Below, piece by piece: positions 12,293-36,691 of a DNA stretch of 64,000 bases. The notes beneath the pieces are model-generated. The model did not search any database. It was not told where the DNA came from and saw only the letters and a list, made by a program, of their open reading frames with translations. The stretch's first letter is position 1; every line of letters starts with the position of its first letter. The position numbers were made by a program, and so were the translations under genes. The DNA comes from Henckelia pumila (lineage: Eukaryota > Streptophyta > Magnoliopsida > Lamiales > Gesneriaceae). The stretch is taken from positions 130,420,930-130,484,929 of the forward strand of contig NC_133123.1 of NCBI RefSeq assembly GCF_033568475.1, read 5' to 3'.

Positions 12293-15200
12293 TTCGGAAA
12301 ATAGATTTCAGCATTGAGTTAATGTCAGGCATGCAACCAATATCCAAAGCTCCTTACAGAATGACACCTATTGAATTGAAGGAGTTGAAGGATCAGTTAG
12401 AAGATTTGCTGGCCAAAGGGTACATTAGGCCGAGCGTTTCACCTTGGGGCGCTCCGGTACTTTTTGTACGAAAGAAAGATGGGTCTATACGATTATGTAT
12501 AGATTATCGTCAACTGAACAAGGTAACAATAAAGAATAAATATCCACTGCCTAGAATAGATGATTTGTTTGATCAGCTACAGGGTTCAACTATCTATTCT
12601 AAGATCGATTTGCGATCCGAATATCATCAGCTGAGAGTACGAGATGAAGATATCCCTAAAACTGCTTTCAGAACAAGGTATGAATATTATGAATTTATTG
12701 TCATGCCTTTTGGTTTAACCAACGCTTCTGCAGTCTTTATGAGATTGATGAATAGAGTATTTCAGAAATACTTGGATGACTTTGTCATTATTTTTATTGA
12801 TGATATCTTGATATATTCCAAGAATGTGCATGATCATGCTGAACATCTCAGAATCGTATTACAGACTTTGAGAACTGAGAAACTATATGCCAAGTTATCG
12901 AAATGTGAATTTTGGTTGCAGAAAGTTGTGTTTCTTGGGCATATCATTTCAGGTGATGGCATTTCAGTGGATCCAAGCAAGGTAGAGGCTGTACTGAATT
13001 GGCCTAGACCAACATCAGTGCCAGAAATACGGAGTTTTATGGGCTTAGCAGGATATTATTGCAGATTTATCAGATATTTTTCTAGTGTTGTGAAAATTAC
13101 TCGCAAGCGTACGAGTGTCAAGTTTTAATATAGTGAAAGAGTGAGTGTCGATCCCACAAGGAGTAATTTGAAAATATTCAATACTTGTAATTAAAATAGT
13201 CTTAATTTTATCTAGAAAATCAATCTTTGGATATTTGCTGAACAATTAAATAAATAGTAAAGTTTGTAAAACGCGCACACACACAATCCTTAAGAGATTA
13301 TCAATCAGAGAGAAATAGTCTAGAGGTTTTGATTTCACCTGGTCTCGACAACATTCATTCCTAATTAATCTATTTTCATGAGTTCATTTCAATTAATAAC
13401 CAAGAACACATAAATTATACTATTTTCCTCTCCCGAGTATCAAATAGAATGTATCAATCACATATCGATTCCAATATCCCTATTAAAAATCTACTTGTAA
13501 TGATATGTGTAAAACAATGTTCTTTCTAGGCTCTATTAAAGTTATAAGCTCTCCCGAGTCATGTAAACAATTAATAGTGTGAATTCTATTGATCCTATTC
13601 GAAATCCCCTCTCCCGAGTGCCGGATTCTAAATAAATATGACAAATCAATTTATGGCCAGTAAATTGAAAAGACTATCAAAACTAGAATCACAATTAGTT
13701 TAGAAGAACTCAATTTATTAAAATCAATAATTCATAAACATGTCTTGACCAAGCTACGTCAACCTCTAGACTTAAAAAGTTTAGTTCATAAAAAAAATAG
13801 TTGAAACCAATTCATATTCATGAAACTAGACATCAAATCAATAATATAAATTCAAGAGAAAGAAAACAAATCCAAATATTCGATCTTCCGTGTCCGGATG
13901 ATCTATCTTCGTCTTTGTTGTTTGATGTTCTTCCAAATTGTGCAGAATTTTCTCTTCCAAAGTCTCCAAAATCTTCTCTCGATCGATCCTTGATGTGTTT
14001 CTCTCTATGCGGCGGCTTCTCCTTCAATTGTGTGCAAAAGAATCCCTTTTATATGTGTTTCAAATCCAATAAATAAAAGCCCAAGAAAGTCCAAAGGTTT
14101 CCTTCCCGAAAAACCCAAAAAACTGACTTTTGCGATGGCGCACCCGCGCCTGAAGAGATGGGCGCCCACGCATGCCTCTCTGTCTCCCGGATGCTCAAAT
14201 TTGCCCTGACGCGCGCCCGCGCGTGAATGAGGCACGCCCGCGCATGCCTCTCGGGTTAGAAAATTTGCATCGCGCGACAATTTTCAAAAAATCATATCTC
14301 ACAATCTAACCGTCGGATTGAGCTGAAATTTTGACAGTAGCTTCAAAACATCCTAAAATTTATTCTGGATGCTGGATATTGGATTTTGATGCCTCAATAA
14401 TGTCCAGTAATTTTCTGAAGTTGATACTCTATAATGCATCCTTCCGCTTCTTCTTGCTACTTTTGCGTCAATCCTTGCAACTCACAAAAACAACAACTAA
14501 TACACATAATATCCACTCGATACATCACAAAAGTCAAGCCAAATCATATATAAATTAAGTGCATAAATTGAACTTATCATCTAGCATTTCCAAGCCTATT
14601 ACGCAATTGACTTAGAAAAATAAGCCGTATGTCTGGACTGAAGCTTGTGAAACTAGTTTCTTGGAGTTGAAGAAGAGGCTTACAAGTGCACCTGTCTTGA
14701 CGATTCCATCAGGTACGGGTGATTTTGTTGTATATTGTGATGCTTCTCACAAGGGTTTGGGTTGTGTGCTTATGCAACGAGGTCATGTTATCGCTTATGT
14801 TTCGAGATAGTTAAAGCCACACGAGACTCGATATCCTATCCATGATTTGGAGCTTGCCGCTATCATCTTTGCATTGAAGATATGGCAAAATTATCTTTAT
14901 GGTGAGAAGTTTAAAATCTTTTCTGATCATAAAAGCTTAAAATATCTGTTTTCGCAGTCAGAATTGAATATGAGACAGTGTCGATGGCTAGATTTATTGA
15001 AAGATTTTGATTGTGAGATTAAATACTATCCAAAGAAATCTAATGCAGCTGCAGATGCCTTAAGTAAAAAGGTATGTTCATTATCCTTATCTACGATAGA
15101 TGTATCTCAAATGGTAGAAGATTGTTGTATTTCTGGATTAGTATTTGAAACAGATATGCAGCCTATCAGAGTTTGTGCTATTAAAGCTGAGCCAAAACTT

Positions 15201-16626
15201 TTGATGAGGATCAAAGAAGCACAGAAAGTAAATCCGAATATTCAGAAATCGATTGCTATGGTCAGATCTGGACATCAATCCGAATATCAGGTCAGTGCTG
15301 ATGATGTGTTATATGTGAATAACAGATTGGTTGTTCCAGATTATTCAGACTTGAAACAGCAGATATTGAAAGAAGCTCACAGCAGTCGATTCAGTATTCA
15401 TCCTGGTGGCAGAAAAATGTATAATGATCTGAAGATGCAGTATTGGTGGAAACAGATGAAGTCAGATGTGACTGAATTTGTATCCAGATGTTTAAATTGC
15501 CAATAGGTGAAAGCTGAATGAAAGAAGCCAGGTGGTTTCTTACAGAGTTTATCAGTTCCAGAATGGAAATGAGATAACATCTCCATGGATTTTTTCACAC
15601 AGCTACCACGTTCATCCAGAGGGTGTGATGCCATTTGGGTGATTATTGATCGTTTGACAAAATCAGCATGTTTCATTCCATACAAGATGACGTACAGACA
15701 TGATCAGATGACAGAGATCTACGTCAGAGAAGTGGTAAGATTACATGGTGTGACTAAATCTATCATTTCAGATCGAGACCCTAGATTTACATCACACTTT
15801 TGGCATAGCTTGCAACAAGCTCTTGGTACTCAATTGCATCTGAGTACACCTTATCATCCTCAAACAGACGGACAGTCAGAGCGGACTATACAGACACTTG
15901 AGGATATGTTGAGAGTTGTAATACTAGACTTTGGTACTAGTTGGCAAGATTCATTACCACTTGCAGAATTTTCTTATAATAACAGCTATCAGACTGGCAT
16001 TGAGATGACTCCATTCGAATCACTGTACGGAAAAAAAATGTAGATCACCATTATATTGGGATGATATCTCAGACGTACCAGATGTTGGGCCGGATATGAT
16101 CCGAGAAATGACTGAAAAAGTGAAGCTTATACAGAAAAGAATGAAAACATCTCATGACAGACAAGCAAAGTATGCGAATATCAGATGACGACCACTATAT
16201 TTTGATCAGGGAGACAGAGTTTTCTTGAAGATTTCTCCATTTAGAGGTACAGTCAGATTTGACAAGAGAGGAAAGTTATCTCCGCGTTTTATCGGTCCAT
16301 ATGAGATTATCGAGAAGATAGGCGATCTTGCTTATCGACTAGCTCTACCTTCATCTTTGTCTGGTATTCATGATGTATTTCACGTCTCAATGCTACGAAA
16401 GTATCAGCCTGATCCTTCACATATTCTTCAGCCTGATTAAGCTGAACTTGACGAGACTCTCAGTTATTTTGAGCATCCTATTCCGATTCTTGATCGCAAA
16501 GATAAACAGCTCAGAAACAAGACGATTCAGCTAGTCAAAGTTCAGTGGAGTCGACATGGCACAGAAGAAGCGACTTGGGAGACTGAGTCATTTATGAGAC
16601 AAAGATTTCCAGAGTTGTTTCATTGA
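12226..16626 (+). pseudogene. Chromovirus pol: RT, RNase H, integrase, chromodomain (broken)
   Basis: Reverse transcriptase (12238-13085) has [22 protein letters not shown] and the catalytic [10 protein letters not shown]. It is cut by the 13086-14579 insertion and resumes at 14585. RNase H has VVYCDASHKGLG and ADALSKK (about 14720-15070). Integrase has a zinc-binding HHCC region ending CLNCQ (about 15500), MDFFTQLPRS, ISDRDPRF and HPQTDGQSERT (15585-16043), then a GPYEI-type C-terminus and chromodomain-like tail ending at 16626. Inactivating changes include stops near 14610, 14808, 15504, 15520, 15570, 16187 and 16438, and a frameshift near 16040. Most stops are explained by C-to-T or G-to-A changes at Gln, Arg or Trp codons. 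Confidence 0.92.
13086..14579. mobile_element. 1,494-bp TG...CA insertion nested in chromovirus RT (solo LTR or non-autonomous retroelement)
   Basis: Begins TGTTGTGAAAATTAC and ends AACTTATCA. It is flanked by TCTAG at 13081-13085 and again at 14580-14584. Removing it with one TCTAG rejoins the chromovirus frame exactly, giving YFSS followed by ISKP, so the boundaries are secure. TG...CA ends plus a 5-bp target duplication indicate integrase-mediated insertion. No internal LTR pair or gag/pol is visible, so a solo LTR or a small non-autonomous element fits. It contains CTCTCCCGAGT three times (about 13430, 13550 and 13609) and a GC-rich patch with GCGCGCCCGCGCG-like words near 14210. The family is not recognised. 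Confidence 0.85.
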
Positions 16627-16723
16627 TGTGAGTTCTTATTCTGTTTTCTGTTATTTTATTATCTTATGTGTATATAGATTGCATATATAACTTGCTTATG
16701 ATTTCGAGGACGAACTCATTCCT

Positions 16724-16737
16724 TAGAGGGGGAGAAA
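16724..16737 (+). other. Polypurine tract of the chromovirus
   Basis: AGAGGGGGAGAAA directly precedes the 3' LTR start (TGTAAGG at 16738), the expected site for plus-strand DNA priming. Confidence 0.85.
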
Positions 16738-18872
16738 TGTAAGGCCCAAGATTATTTAATTTTAATCCAAAAATATTTAATTTGGAAATATTTAGAGTTT
16801 AGAATTAAATTCTAATATTCTTAAATGAATAAGGGTTGAAATTGAATTAAATCGCTTTTCCGGGGATTGAATTACAAATAGCCAAAAGTTCAGGGACTAA
16901 ACTGCAATTTGGCTAATATATATCTAAACTTACCTTTAATATATCTGATTCCAACGTGAATAGGCAGTAGGAAAGGAGAAGAACGGCTGAACAAACCCCA
17001 CGCCATTTTTGCTCCGTAAAAGCTTCGATATCTTGTGATCCGGCCATCAAAAATTCGAGATAAATATATATCTGCGATCACCGCTCCGAGAGCTATGTTT
17101 TGGTACAATTTTCATTCACTTTTCTCAGATTTTATTTTTATATTAAAGATGAAATTTTATGATTTTAAGATATATGCATATATGAGCTGTACTGATTACG
17201 TATTCGCAGACGGTTCGGAAAAAAACTGTCGTTCGGATTTTATATGAATTTGGAAAGCAAAATTCGAACACTACCATGTCTGAATGCTACTGATTTTTAT
17301 GTTATTGAGCTGATATGTTAGAGATTATGTTGGGAATTGATTGTTTGATTGATTTGGATATTGTTTGGATCGCCGGTTTTTAGCCGTTACGCCGCTGGTT
17401 TCAGAATTTGTACCTATTTACACTTGTTGATTGAGATAGTGTATTGATTTAGAAGTTGATGTGCTGAGTCCCAAACACTTCATTTCAGATTGATATTGAA
17501 GTTTTCCGAACTCGAGATCGTCGATTCGAACCGAGAAGAATTGAAGCAAGGTTTGCTAGCATTTGCAATTGAGATTGAGTTGAGAAGCTGAGCAGATTTT
17601 TATATATGTTGTTGTTGATTGTATTTTTAGATTTGAAGTACTTTCAGAGTCGACATTGAAAGGTATAAATGACAGCTAATCCAGATGAGATAGAATACTC
17701 GAAATAGTTATGATTTTCGAGTATTCCCTTGTTAATCACATACTTGTTTGATTATGTGCCTTATGTGATTAGATGATTTTCTTGCTTGGCTTGCTTATTT
17801 GCATAGATGTTCAAGATGTTTTATAGTCTTTTATGCATACAGATTATGTAGCATTCATCTTGAACTCTAGCCTGAAAAGCACAGAGGACTGAAAGGCCTA
17901 GAGTGCAGATGACATTTGGAGGACTGTAGTTGAGTGGCACGGAATGTAGATTTACTTCCAGAGCTAGATGAATCACTATAGTTGCACCAAAGTCAGGGGA
18001 TATAAAATACTTAACGTCACCTCGATTGGGTAAGTTGGTGATTCGTTTGAGAATTTTATTCTCCGGGATCCCAAGAACCAATATTCGATTGATATCAGAC
18101 TTGATAGCCTTCATTTGAAACATGCATTGCATTCATGTTTATTATATTGCATGTTTTGTTGTTTATACTGGGATTTTATTCTCACCAGAGTTATCTGGCT
18201 ATTGCTGTGTTTTGTATGTGTGCATGGCAATAGGTGGGGCAGGAGCTGGTCAGACTCGACGTGGATAGCTCGAGATAGAGTTTTAGCATGTGAGGACTCG
18301 GGTTTTATGCAAAAGAACATGTATTCTGAGTTGTTAACATGTTAGAACACAAACAAGAACCTTTGTATATATGTTTGCGAGTACTCGTTTATATTTGATG
18401 TTGTGTATCCTAGATTAATGAATTAATGTAGTTTACATGTTTATGATTGTGTATTTGCATAAGAATGCATGTAAATGAGGTTTGAGATTGATTAAGAATT
18501 GTATATTTCATGTTTACAGCTTTGCAATGTTTAATTCTGAATTTTCAGTAAAGGGCACGGACCCCGTGCCAAGGTCCGTGCATGGGTCCGGGTGTACTCT
18601 GTCTTGAAATCCCTTTGTTGTCGAATTCAGACTTGGGCACGGACCCAGGCCCAGAAGAGGCACGGACCCCGTGCCTTAGTCCGTGCAGGGTCCGGACCAA
18701 GGTTCGTGTGTGGTCTGCCTGGAAAAAAAAAATTATTCTTTTCGCGACGTATTTTTGCGTCGCCAAATGTCCTGTATTATTTATTTGATTATTAAGCAGA
18801 CTAATATTCAGATTGAATATTTTGAGTTATTAATTGTCCTGTAAGATTAGATTAGCACCCGAGGTCCCCACA
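16738..18872 (+). repeat. 3' LTR of the chromovirus (2,135 bp)
   Basis: Matches 8071-10192 with scattered substitutions and small indels, including about 12 extra bases near 17450. It ends GGTCCCCACA and is followed by the target duplication GTTCT. It repeats the CACGGACC palindrome cluster near 18550-18715. Confidence 0.93.
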
Positions 18873-18877
18873 GTTCT

Positions 18878-19182
18878 CTTCTCCAAGGAATTGGCAAACA
18901 CGAGTCAGTATACTTGTGGAATACAAAGTCAATGTTGATACTCGATGATGTCTAGAAGGGATAGAAGTCTTAACAAGAAGCACCTGTGATAAATATAAAT
19001 AGGTGGAGGATTTCAGAAAAGCAGAGACCTCATGACAAAAAAACCAGAAAAAGGCTTAGAAGATACAAGGGGAAATAGAGAAAGAATAGATCGAGGGAAT
19101 TAGGCTTGATTGTGAAACTTTCTCTATTCACGTTGATAACTACTTGTATTAAATTCTACGGAAACAAAAGATTGGTTGTTTC
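18878..19182. other. Right half of the chromovirus target; unclassified
   Basis: No gene seen. AAATATAAATAGGTGG near 18976 looks like a TATA box followed by leader-like sequence, so this may be part of an older LTR or a promoter fragment. It is continuous with 7745-8070 once the chromovirus is removed. Confidence 0.4.
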
Positions 19183-22100
19183 TGTAGTGACTCGCACCAT
19201 GATCACCTACTAATCAGAAGATTAAGCATGAAATTAATCAATAATCTTAATTAGAGTAAATGCAAAAATCAAATAAACTAAAATACCGAAAAGTAAAGCC
19301 TAGTGGTCAATCCTGTCATCCAGCCTTGATCACCACCTAACTTCCCAGACCTCTGAAGAACAACCTGCATCTGCCGCATTGAATGGGGTATCCAAAAAAC
19401 AGAAAAATAACCGAAAGTGAGCCTAACATGCTCAGTACGAGATTATAATTATACGGTGTTATACATGCATGTATGCAAATGAACTGGGTACCAAGATACC
19501 CAGGTCAAGAAAACTAGCTCATAGAGCGGACCCAGGGTATATAACACTCCGCGTCGTCGCCTCAGGAGGTGACGCTTATACCCAGTGGATAATGGTGACT
19601 TGATACTAGTACAAGCGTCCAACCATATAGGTGACTTGACACAAGACTTACGTATCCAACCATCCACAAACTCGTAGGGTGAGCGCTCTACTACAATATC
19701 TCAAGGATAATGGATTAATATGCTAATGTATGCAAAATACAGTCATAACATGTTGTATCATATAAATCATGCAATCACATAATACATGCAAATACATAAT
19801 ACATGCATACTCAATCTGGATATCTCGAATAATACTTGCGTACCTTACTAAGACAGATCCTAGAAGCTCCCTCTAGGTTCAGGCCTACCATGCAGCACTA
19901 CAATACATAAATACCATGTATTATCTAACATGCCAAACATCACTTATCATGGTCTAAAAGCCTTAATTAAACTATAGTCTAATCCCTACTTACTATAGGG
20001 AACCAAAGCCATACCTTCGTCCGTCGTCAGTCCACTGATGTCGCATGCCCCAGAGCCTGAACACAGCCTTGCTACGACCCCTGGACACCTCTTCTATTAG
20101 AGCTCCACCGCTTGGCCGCTACTACGGACACTGTCCGTAATTTAAAAACTACTACCTACTCCAAATCTTAAAGAAAGAGTACCCAAAAGCTCTTAGAATT
20201 GAGATACATGGGCCAAGGAGAGGTGAGGAATTAGCAATTGAAAATGAGGCCTCGAACCCCTATTTATAGACCTCGATCGGATAGTCCGATCCCAAGTTTG
20301 GACGGTCCGATCTTTGCATGGTTTCCACGTCGCATGCATGCGGGTTCGGACGGTCTGATCCCTATTCGGATCGTCCGATCTCTTACGTCCGGTACACCTA
20401 TAGAATTATTTTTTACATCTGTCCTGGGAGAGTTCGGACCGTCCAATCCCATGATCGGATCGTCCGATTTCACCTTCTTCCGAACTCCAATCGTGCCTCC
20501 GAACTGCCCGAGCCCTATAAGCCCATTAACCATTTTTCGGGCATTCTGGACCCAAATCCTTGGTCCGTTAGATCATAATAATATCCTTTAATCATGTTTT
20601 ATTGATTCTAAACAATATTATCAACTTAATCTTGTAAAATGGGACCAGACTACTATATTATCCCCCACTTAAGATAATTTCGTCCTCGAAATAAATCGTA
20701 AGTACCGATATGGATTTGAATAAGAACAACAAGTTCTTTATTCTCTCATATCATTTTACAAGATTCTACTAAAATCAAAAGATTCATCAGTAGAGCCTCA
20801 ATACTAAAACTGGACCACAAAAGGAACATCTTATTCCAAATAATTGCCAGTAATAAAATCTGTATCCAATGTACCTTAGATGATTGCAAGATGTAAGACT
20901 CATCTACCAAAAATCATCATCACAGTGACACATGGAACACATTGTGGATACTAGACCTATATAGCGGCAATGTTAATCTGCACTATATCCCATTTATTTT
21001 TCAACATTCCAATTGGACTAATAAACTCTAGAGATCTCTTTCTGGTAATTAAACTATATCAACTCTCGGTTGAATTAATTCTGGTTCTTCAATCTGTCGT
21101 TTCACCCACTTATTCCCAGAACAGTGGAGTATGACATTATCGTTCGTACAATGCTTCAAATTGTGTCACACCATTATTGTTATTATAACTATTGTTTTAC
21201 GCAAAATCAATCAGTGACAACTGATCTTGTCAAGCTAGACCAAAGTTCATATTCGTAACATATTTTCCAAGAGTATGAATCGTGCATTCCGACTAATCAT
21301 CAGTCTTCGGATGATAAGCAGCACTCGAGCCATAAATAGTACACTCATCACGTTACAAACTCCCCCAGAATCTGAAAATACATCTGGAGTCCCATTCTCT
21401 GACAATGCCTACTGGTATGTCATGGAAACTCGCAATTTTCTGAATGTATAATCTATTATTATTGTCAAAAGTGAAGTCTTGATTACACAAAGCTCTTCAT
21501 ATCTTTTCATCAGAACTGAGCACACAAGTCCTTGTACATCAAAAAGATTCTCATACTAATGACTAACACTTGTCATAATACATGCGACAATCTCATTGTC
21601 CATAATTTCTGATTTTCTGAACCCTTCAGGTTCTCTTCTTGAAAATATCTATGTCATCTCTGACTGCCTTAGATGATAGTCAGAAATTGTCACTGGGCAC
21701 TAATCTTGTACCAGTCTAACTAACTATTTCAAAGCAAAGTGCTCAACTTTCACTATCCAAGTGAATTCTCATACTGCCGGATCCATGTTGTAACATAGCA
21801 GGTTCATGACATCCGTCAAACACTAACTAGATCAATCATCTGATAGATCCCAAATTCTTCTGAGGAAAAAAAATATTCCTAGTCAGGAATCACTTATCCC
21901 AATAATAAGTTTAATCATTCTGACATTAGATGATACTTTAACGTAACTGTAGAAATGGTCTTTAGATTGAGTAAATTTTTCATAACCCTCTGAAGTACAA
22001 AAGACTTCCAGAGTAACATTGTTAATATACTCTACATGTCTAGTCCTGATCACAGTTCACGTCTCTCAGTATAAGTCATCTCGGTGTCCTGAGTAAATCC

Positions 22101-22250
22101 ATTTCTTATAATTTTCATTCCTCAAGTAATCAAGATCCTGATTACTAACTGTATCTCTGATAGAATCAGATAATACTGGTCAAACCTCTTGGTTCTCCCC
22201 CAGTATCACGTGCGATAATTATCCGTCCAGATTATAACTTTGTTGCGTAC
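19183..22250 (-). mobile_element. Degenerate chromovirus 3' end: LTR plus integrase relics, minus strand
   Basis: The left end, TGTAGTGACTCGC at 19183, matches the LTR style of the element at 61365. The LTR runs to about 20657 and is followed by TATCCCCCACTTAAG, a polypurine tract on the minus strand. Inside the LTR, TATTTATAG at 20261-20269 is a minus-strand TATA box, and about 20275-20480 carries six palindromic words of the form CGGANNGTCCGATC. From about 20700 to 22240 the minus strand holds heavily mutated integrase. Recognisable pieces are SSAAYHPKTD near 21330 and HDIPVGIVREWDSR near 21400, with many stops. The other LTR and boundary are not visible. Confidence 0.75.
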
Positions 22251-22254
22251 TATA

Positions 22255-22900
22255 CTTAAGAAAAATTTGAAGAATTTGGAGGAATGTTTGCCTTTTATTG
22301 AATTTGCTTATAATAGTAGTGTGCATTCTACTATAAATTTTTGTTTTTGAAATTGTGTATGGTTTTAATCCATTAACCATTTTGGATTTATTATCTTTGC
22401 CTATGAGTGAAAGGATAAATAATGATGGTAAGAAAAAAGACGGAGTTTGTTAGAAGTTTTCATGAAAAGATGCGAGCGAACATTGAGAAGAAGAATTTGC
22501 AATATACTGAGCAAGCAAATAAGAAAAAGAAAAAGATTTATTTGAACCTGGTGATTGGGTTTGGTTGCACTTGAGGAAGGAATTCCTGAAAAGGGACGGT
22601 CGAAGATATTACCTAAAGGAGATGGACCGTTCCAAGTTCTTGAGAGGATCAATGACAATGCCTATAAGCTGGATCTGCCAACTGAGTATAACGTAAGTTC
22701 AAGTTTTAATGTTTTTTATCTATCGTTGTTTGATGTAGGTGATGGACTAGATTTGAGGACAAATCTTTTTAAAGAAGGGGAGGATGATGCGACCATGCAT
22801 TCACAAGTAGATGAAGTTGCTAAGAAGGCGTGAGATCCGTTGGAGCTACCACAAGCGCCAATAACAAGAGTTCGAGACAAGAAGTTTAGGAGGTGCTCCA
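22255..22900 (+). pseudogene. Ty3/gypsy integrase C-terminal fragment
   Basis: Plus-strand relic of another gypsy lineage. It starts in the catalytic core tail ([19 protein letters not shown], about 22275) and loses frame near 22350. It resumes in 22555-22833 with KGDGPFQVLERINDNAYKL and FNVFYLSLFDVGDGLDLRTN, a C-terminal integrase signature common in plant Ty3/gypsy. A degraded tail (LPQAPITRVRDKKF) follows to about 22890. No LTR or primer site is attached. It abuts the opposite-strand relic on its left at about 22250, so one of them was truncated by the other or by deletion. Confidence 0.8.
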
Positions 22901-23090
22901 TGGGATGTTTTCAAGGGTGACACTGAGTCATGAAGGGTTTGCGATGCATGGAGATAAAGTTGGAGGACATTTGAATGTCTTTGAAGTGTTAAGTGTTCAA
23001 ACGAAACCGTCTTACAAGAGATCTACGCTACTTTTTATGATAAAGTAGGGTTGACCCGTCTCACGGATAAAGATAATATATATATATATA
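22901..23090. other. Short spacer with PUR-like GACCCGTCTCACGGAT fragment
   Basis: GTTGACCCGTCTCACGGAT near 23049 is a fragment of the GACGGTCTCAC dispersed repeat that is complete at 41865-42083. A (TA)n run follows at 23078-23100. Nothing else is seen. Confidence 0.5.
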
Positions 23091-23091
23091 T

Positions 23092-23640
23092 ATATATATA
23101 ATAAAAATATATATTTACTTTTATGCCCTAACTAAAGTTTGACTTTTACTTTTATATCCTATATATTTTTATATGATCTTACATAAAATGTAGAATAAAA
23201 AAGTAATAAAATTTCACAATTATAAAATTTTAATTTTTTTATTCACTGTTATATAGAAAAATAGATAATAGATTTGTAAATCAATGAGAAGTTTTTCAAA
23301 GTTCCAATAGTGATATAACTTCATTAACTCGTACAATTTTACAGTGTGAAAAGTTTAAAAATTATATATATAATAAAAATATATATTTACTTTTATGCCC
23401 TAATTAAAGTTTGACTTTTACTTTTATATTTTATATATTTTTATATGATCTTACATAAAATGTAGAATAAAAAAATAATAAAATTTCACAATTATAAAAT
23501 TTTAATTTTTTTATTCACTGTTAGATAGAAAAATAGATAATAGATTTGTAAATCAATGAGAAGTTTTTCAAAGTTCCAATAGTGATATAACTTCATTAAC
23601 TCGTACAGTTTTATGAAAAGTTTAAAAATTAAATAAGACA
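23092..23640. repeat. Tandem direct duplication, unit about 272 bp
   Basis: Two head-to-tail copies, about 23097-23368 and 23369-23640, share ATAAAAATATATATTTAC at their starts and AGTTCCAATAGTGATATAAC near their ends, with few differences. The units are AT-rich and non-coding. The end of the unit also occurs at 6885-6935, so this is a dispersed repeat that became duplicated here. Confidence 0.85.
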
Positions 23641-24924
23641 AAAAATTATATGTATTGTTTTTAAATGATTTTAGCTTTTCCTAGTTCGAATTTGCTTACG
23701 GTACTTTTTCCCCTTACGTTAAATATAATAAAGATAAATTTGATGTTGACTAAAAATAGGGACTATAATATCAAATTAAAGTTTTTTAATATAAAAATCT
23801 CAAATTCAATAACATAGTAATAGGGGAAAAAAATTGGTCCACTGAGTCCTACTAAAAAAAAACTATTGGGTTTTTTCATTAACTTCACAAAATTTTGTAT
23901 TAACTAATTTTTAATTTTCGGATGTTTTGATCTAGTTGCTAATATAGTGTTGGCAAATAAATAATTTTTGGTATCACGTTAGCATTTTCGAGCACCATAT
24001 CAACATTTCTTGGTGACACATCAACGGTTTAGTGAAATAAGACTAAAAAAAAAAGTTTTAAAGTACTAGACCAAATCCAAATTTGAAATATTCAGTAGAA
24101 AAAAAAAAGGAAAAAAAACTATCTATAACAAATATAGTACAGATATCTCGTAATTGTAAGTAATAAAAATAATAATAAAATTTAGTTTTTTGAAAAATAA
24201 AAAGTAAGTCAATCCACCCCAACCAATCCAATCCACATATTAACCCGTACTTTTTGACTCATTTTCAAACGAGTCATAATCCAAACCATTTTTTTAGCAG
24301 TAATTTAGTTTAGTATGACGGATCGAACCCAAATTAACAAGTATATCAAATTGTACACTAAAGTCAAATATCGAGCAAACATATTATGAAAAGTCGTAAA
24401 ACCAAATCCTTACATAGGAGTATTCAATTTACAACTAGAATAGGGTGATGTACTGATGTTCTTAGAATTCTAGTTTTTGGGTTAAAACAGAAATATTTTT
24501 AATTTTCATTTACAAGTAAATTACAACAAAGCAAATCAATCCATTGCATTATCCCAGCATACCATGTAACGAACCACTTTTGATTTGTCTCACTCAAATG
24601 ATACGAGGACGAGTACCAATAAAATCATGATCCAAGGCTCCTTTGAATAAATATACCTGTATAAAAATCAATACCATGTAAATTTTTCTATATATTCACA
24701 TGTCCTAACCTCTGATAATGTGGTAAATGTCCATTGAATGATAGTGCGAATTAGTTTGTACAAGGATAGTGCCTTCAACATTTGCTTCAGCAGCATGGAT
24801 TGAACATGTGCGACGCGACAGAAGGCTTGAATGGAGAATCTAAGTACAAGATGTATGATATACAGCAACTTTGAGAGCAAGAGTCAGCTCAAACTTCAAT
24901 TTCTTCCCATTGATTATGATATTT
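23641..24924. other. AT-rich intergenic DNA and 3' UTR of alanyl-tRNA synthetase
   Basis: No coding region is supported. 23860-24060 and 24200-24330 look like worn dispersed repeats. The stretch just left of 24925 is the 3' untranslated region of the minus-strand synthetase; its end is not determined. Confidence 0.5.

Positions 24925-36691
<11,767 letters not shown>

Larger units (their letters stand above)
8071..18872 (+). mobile_element. Complete but inactive Ty3/gypsy chromovirus (Tekay/Del-like), 10.8 kb
   Basis: LTRs at 8071-10192 and 16738-18872 begin TGTAAG and end GGTCCCCACA. GTTCT is duplicated directly outside both ends, which proves the boundaries. The order is LTR, primer site, gag, protease, reverse transcriptase, RNase H, integrase, chromodomain, polypurine tract, LTR, which is Ty3/gypsy order. 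The chromodomain-like end (EEATWETESFMRQRFPELF) points to a chromovirus, probably Tekay/Del. A 1,494-bp foreign insertion splits pol at 13086-14579. Many stops and frameshifts make it non-autonomous. The LTRs differ at scattered sites, so the insertion is older than the copia element at 26 kb. Confidence 0.95.
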
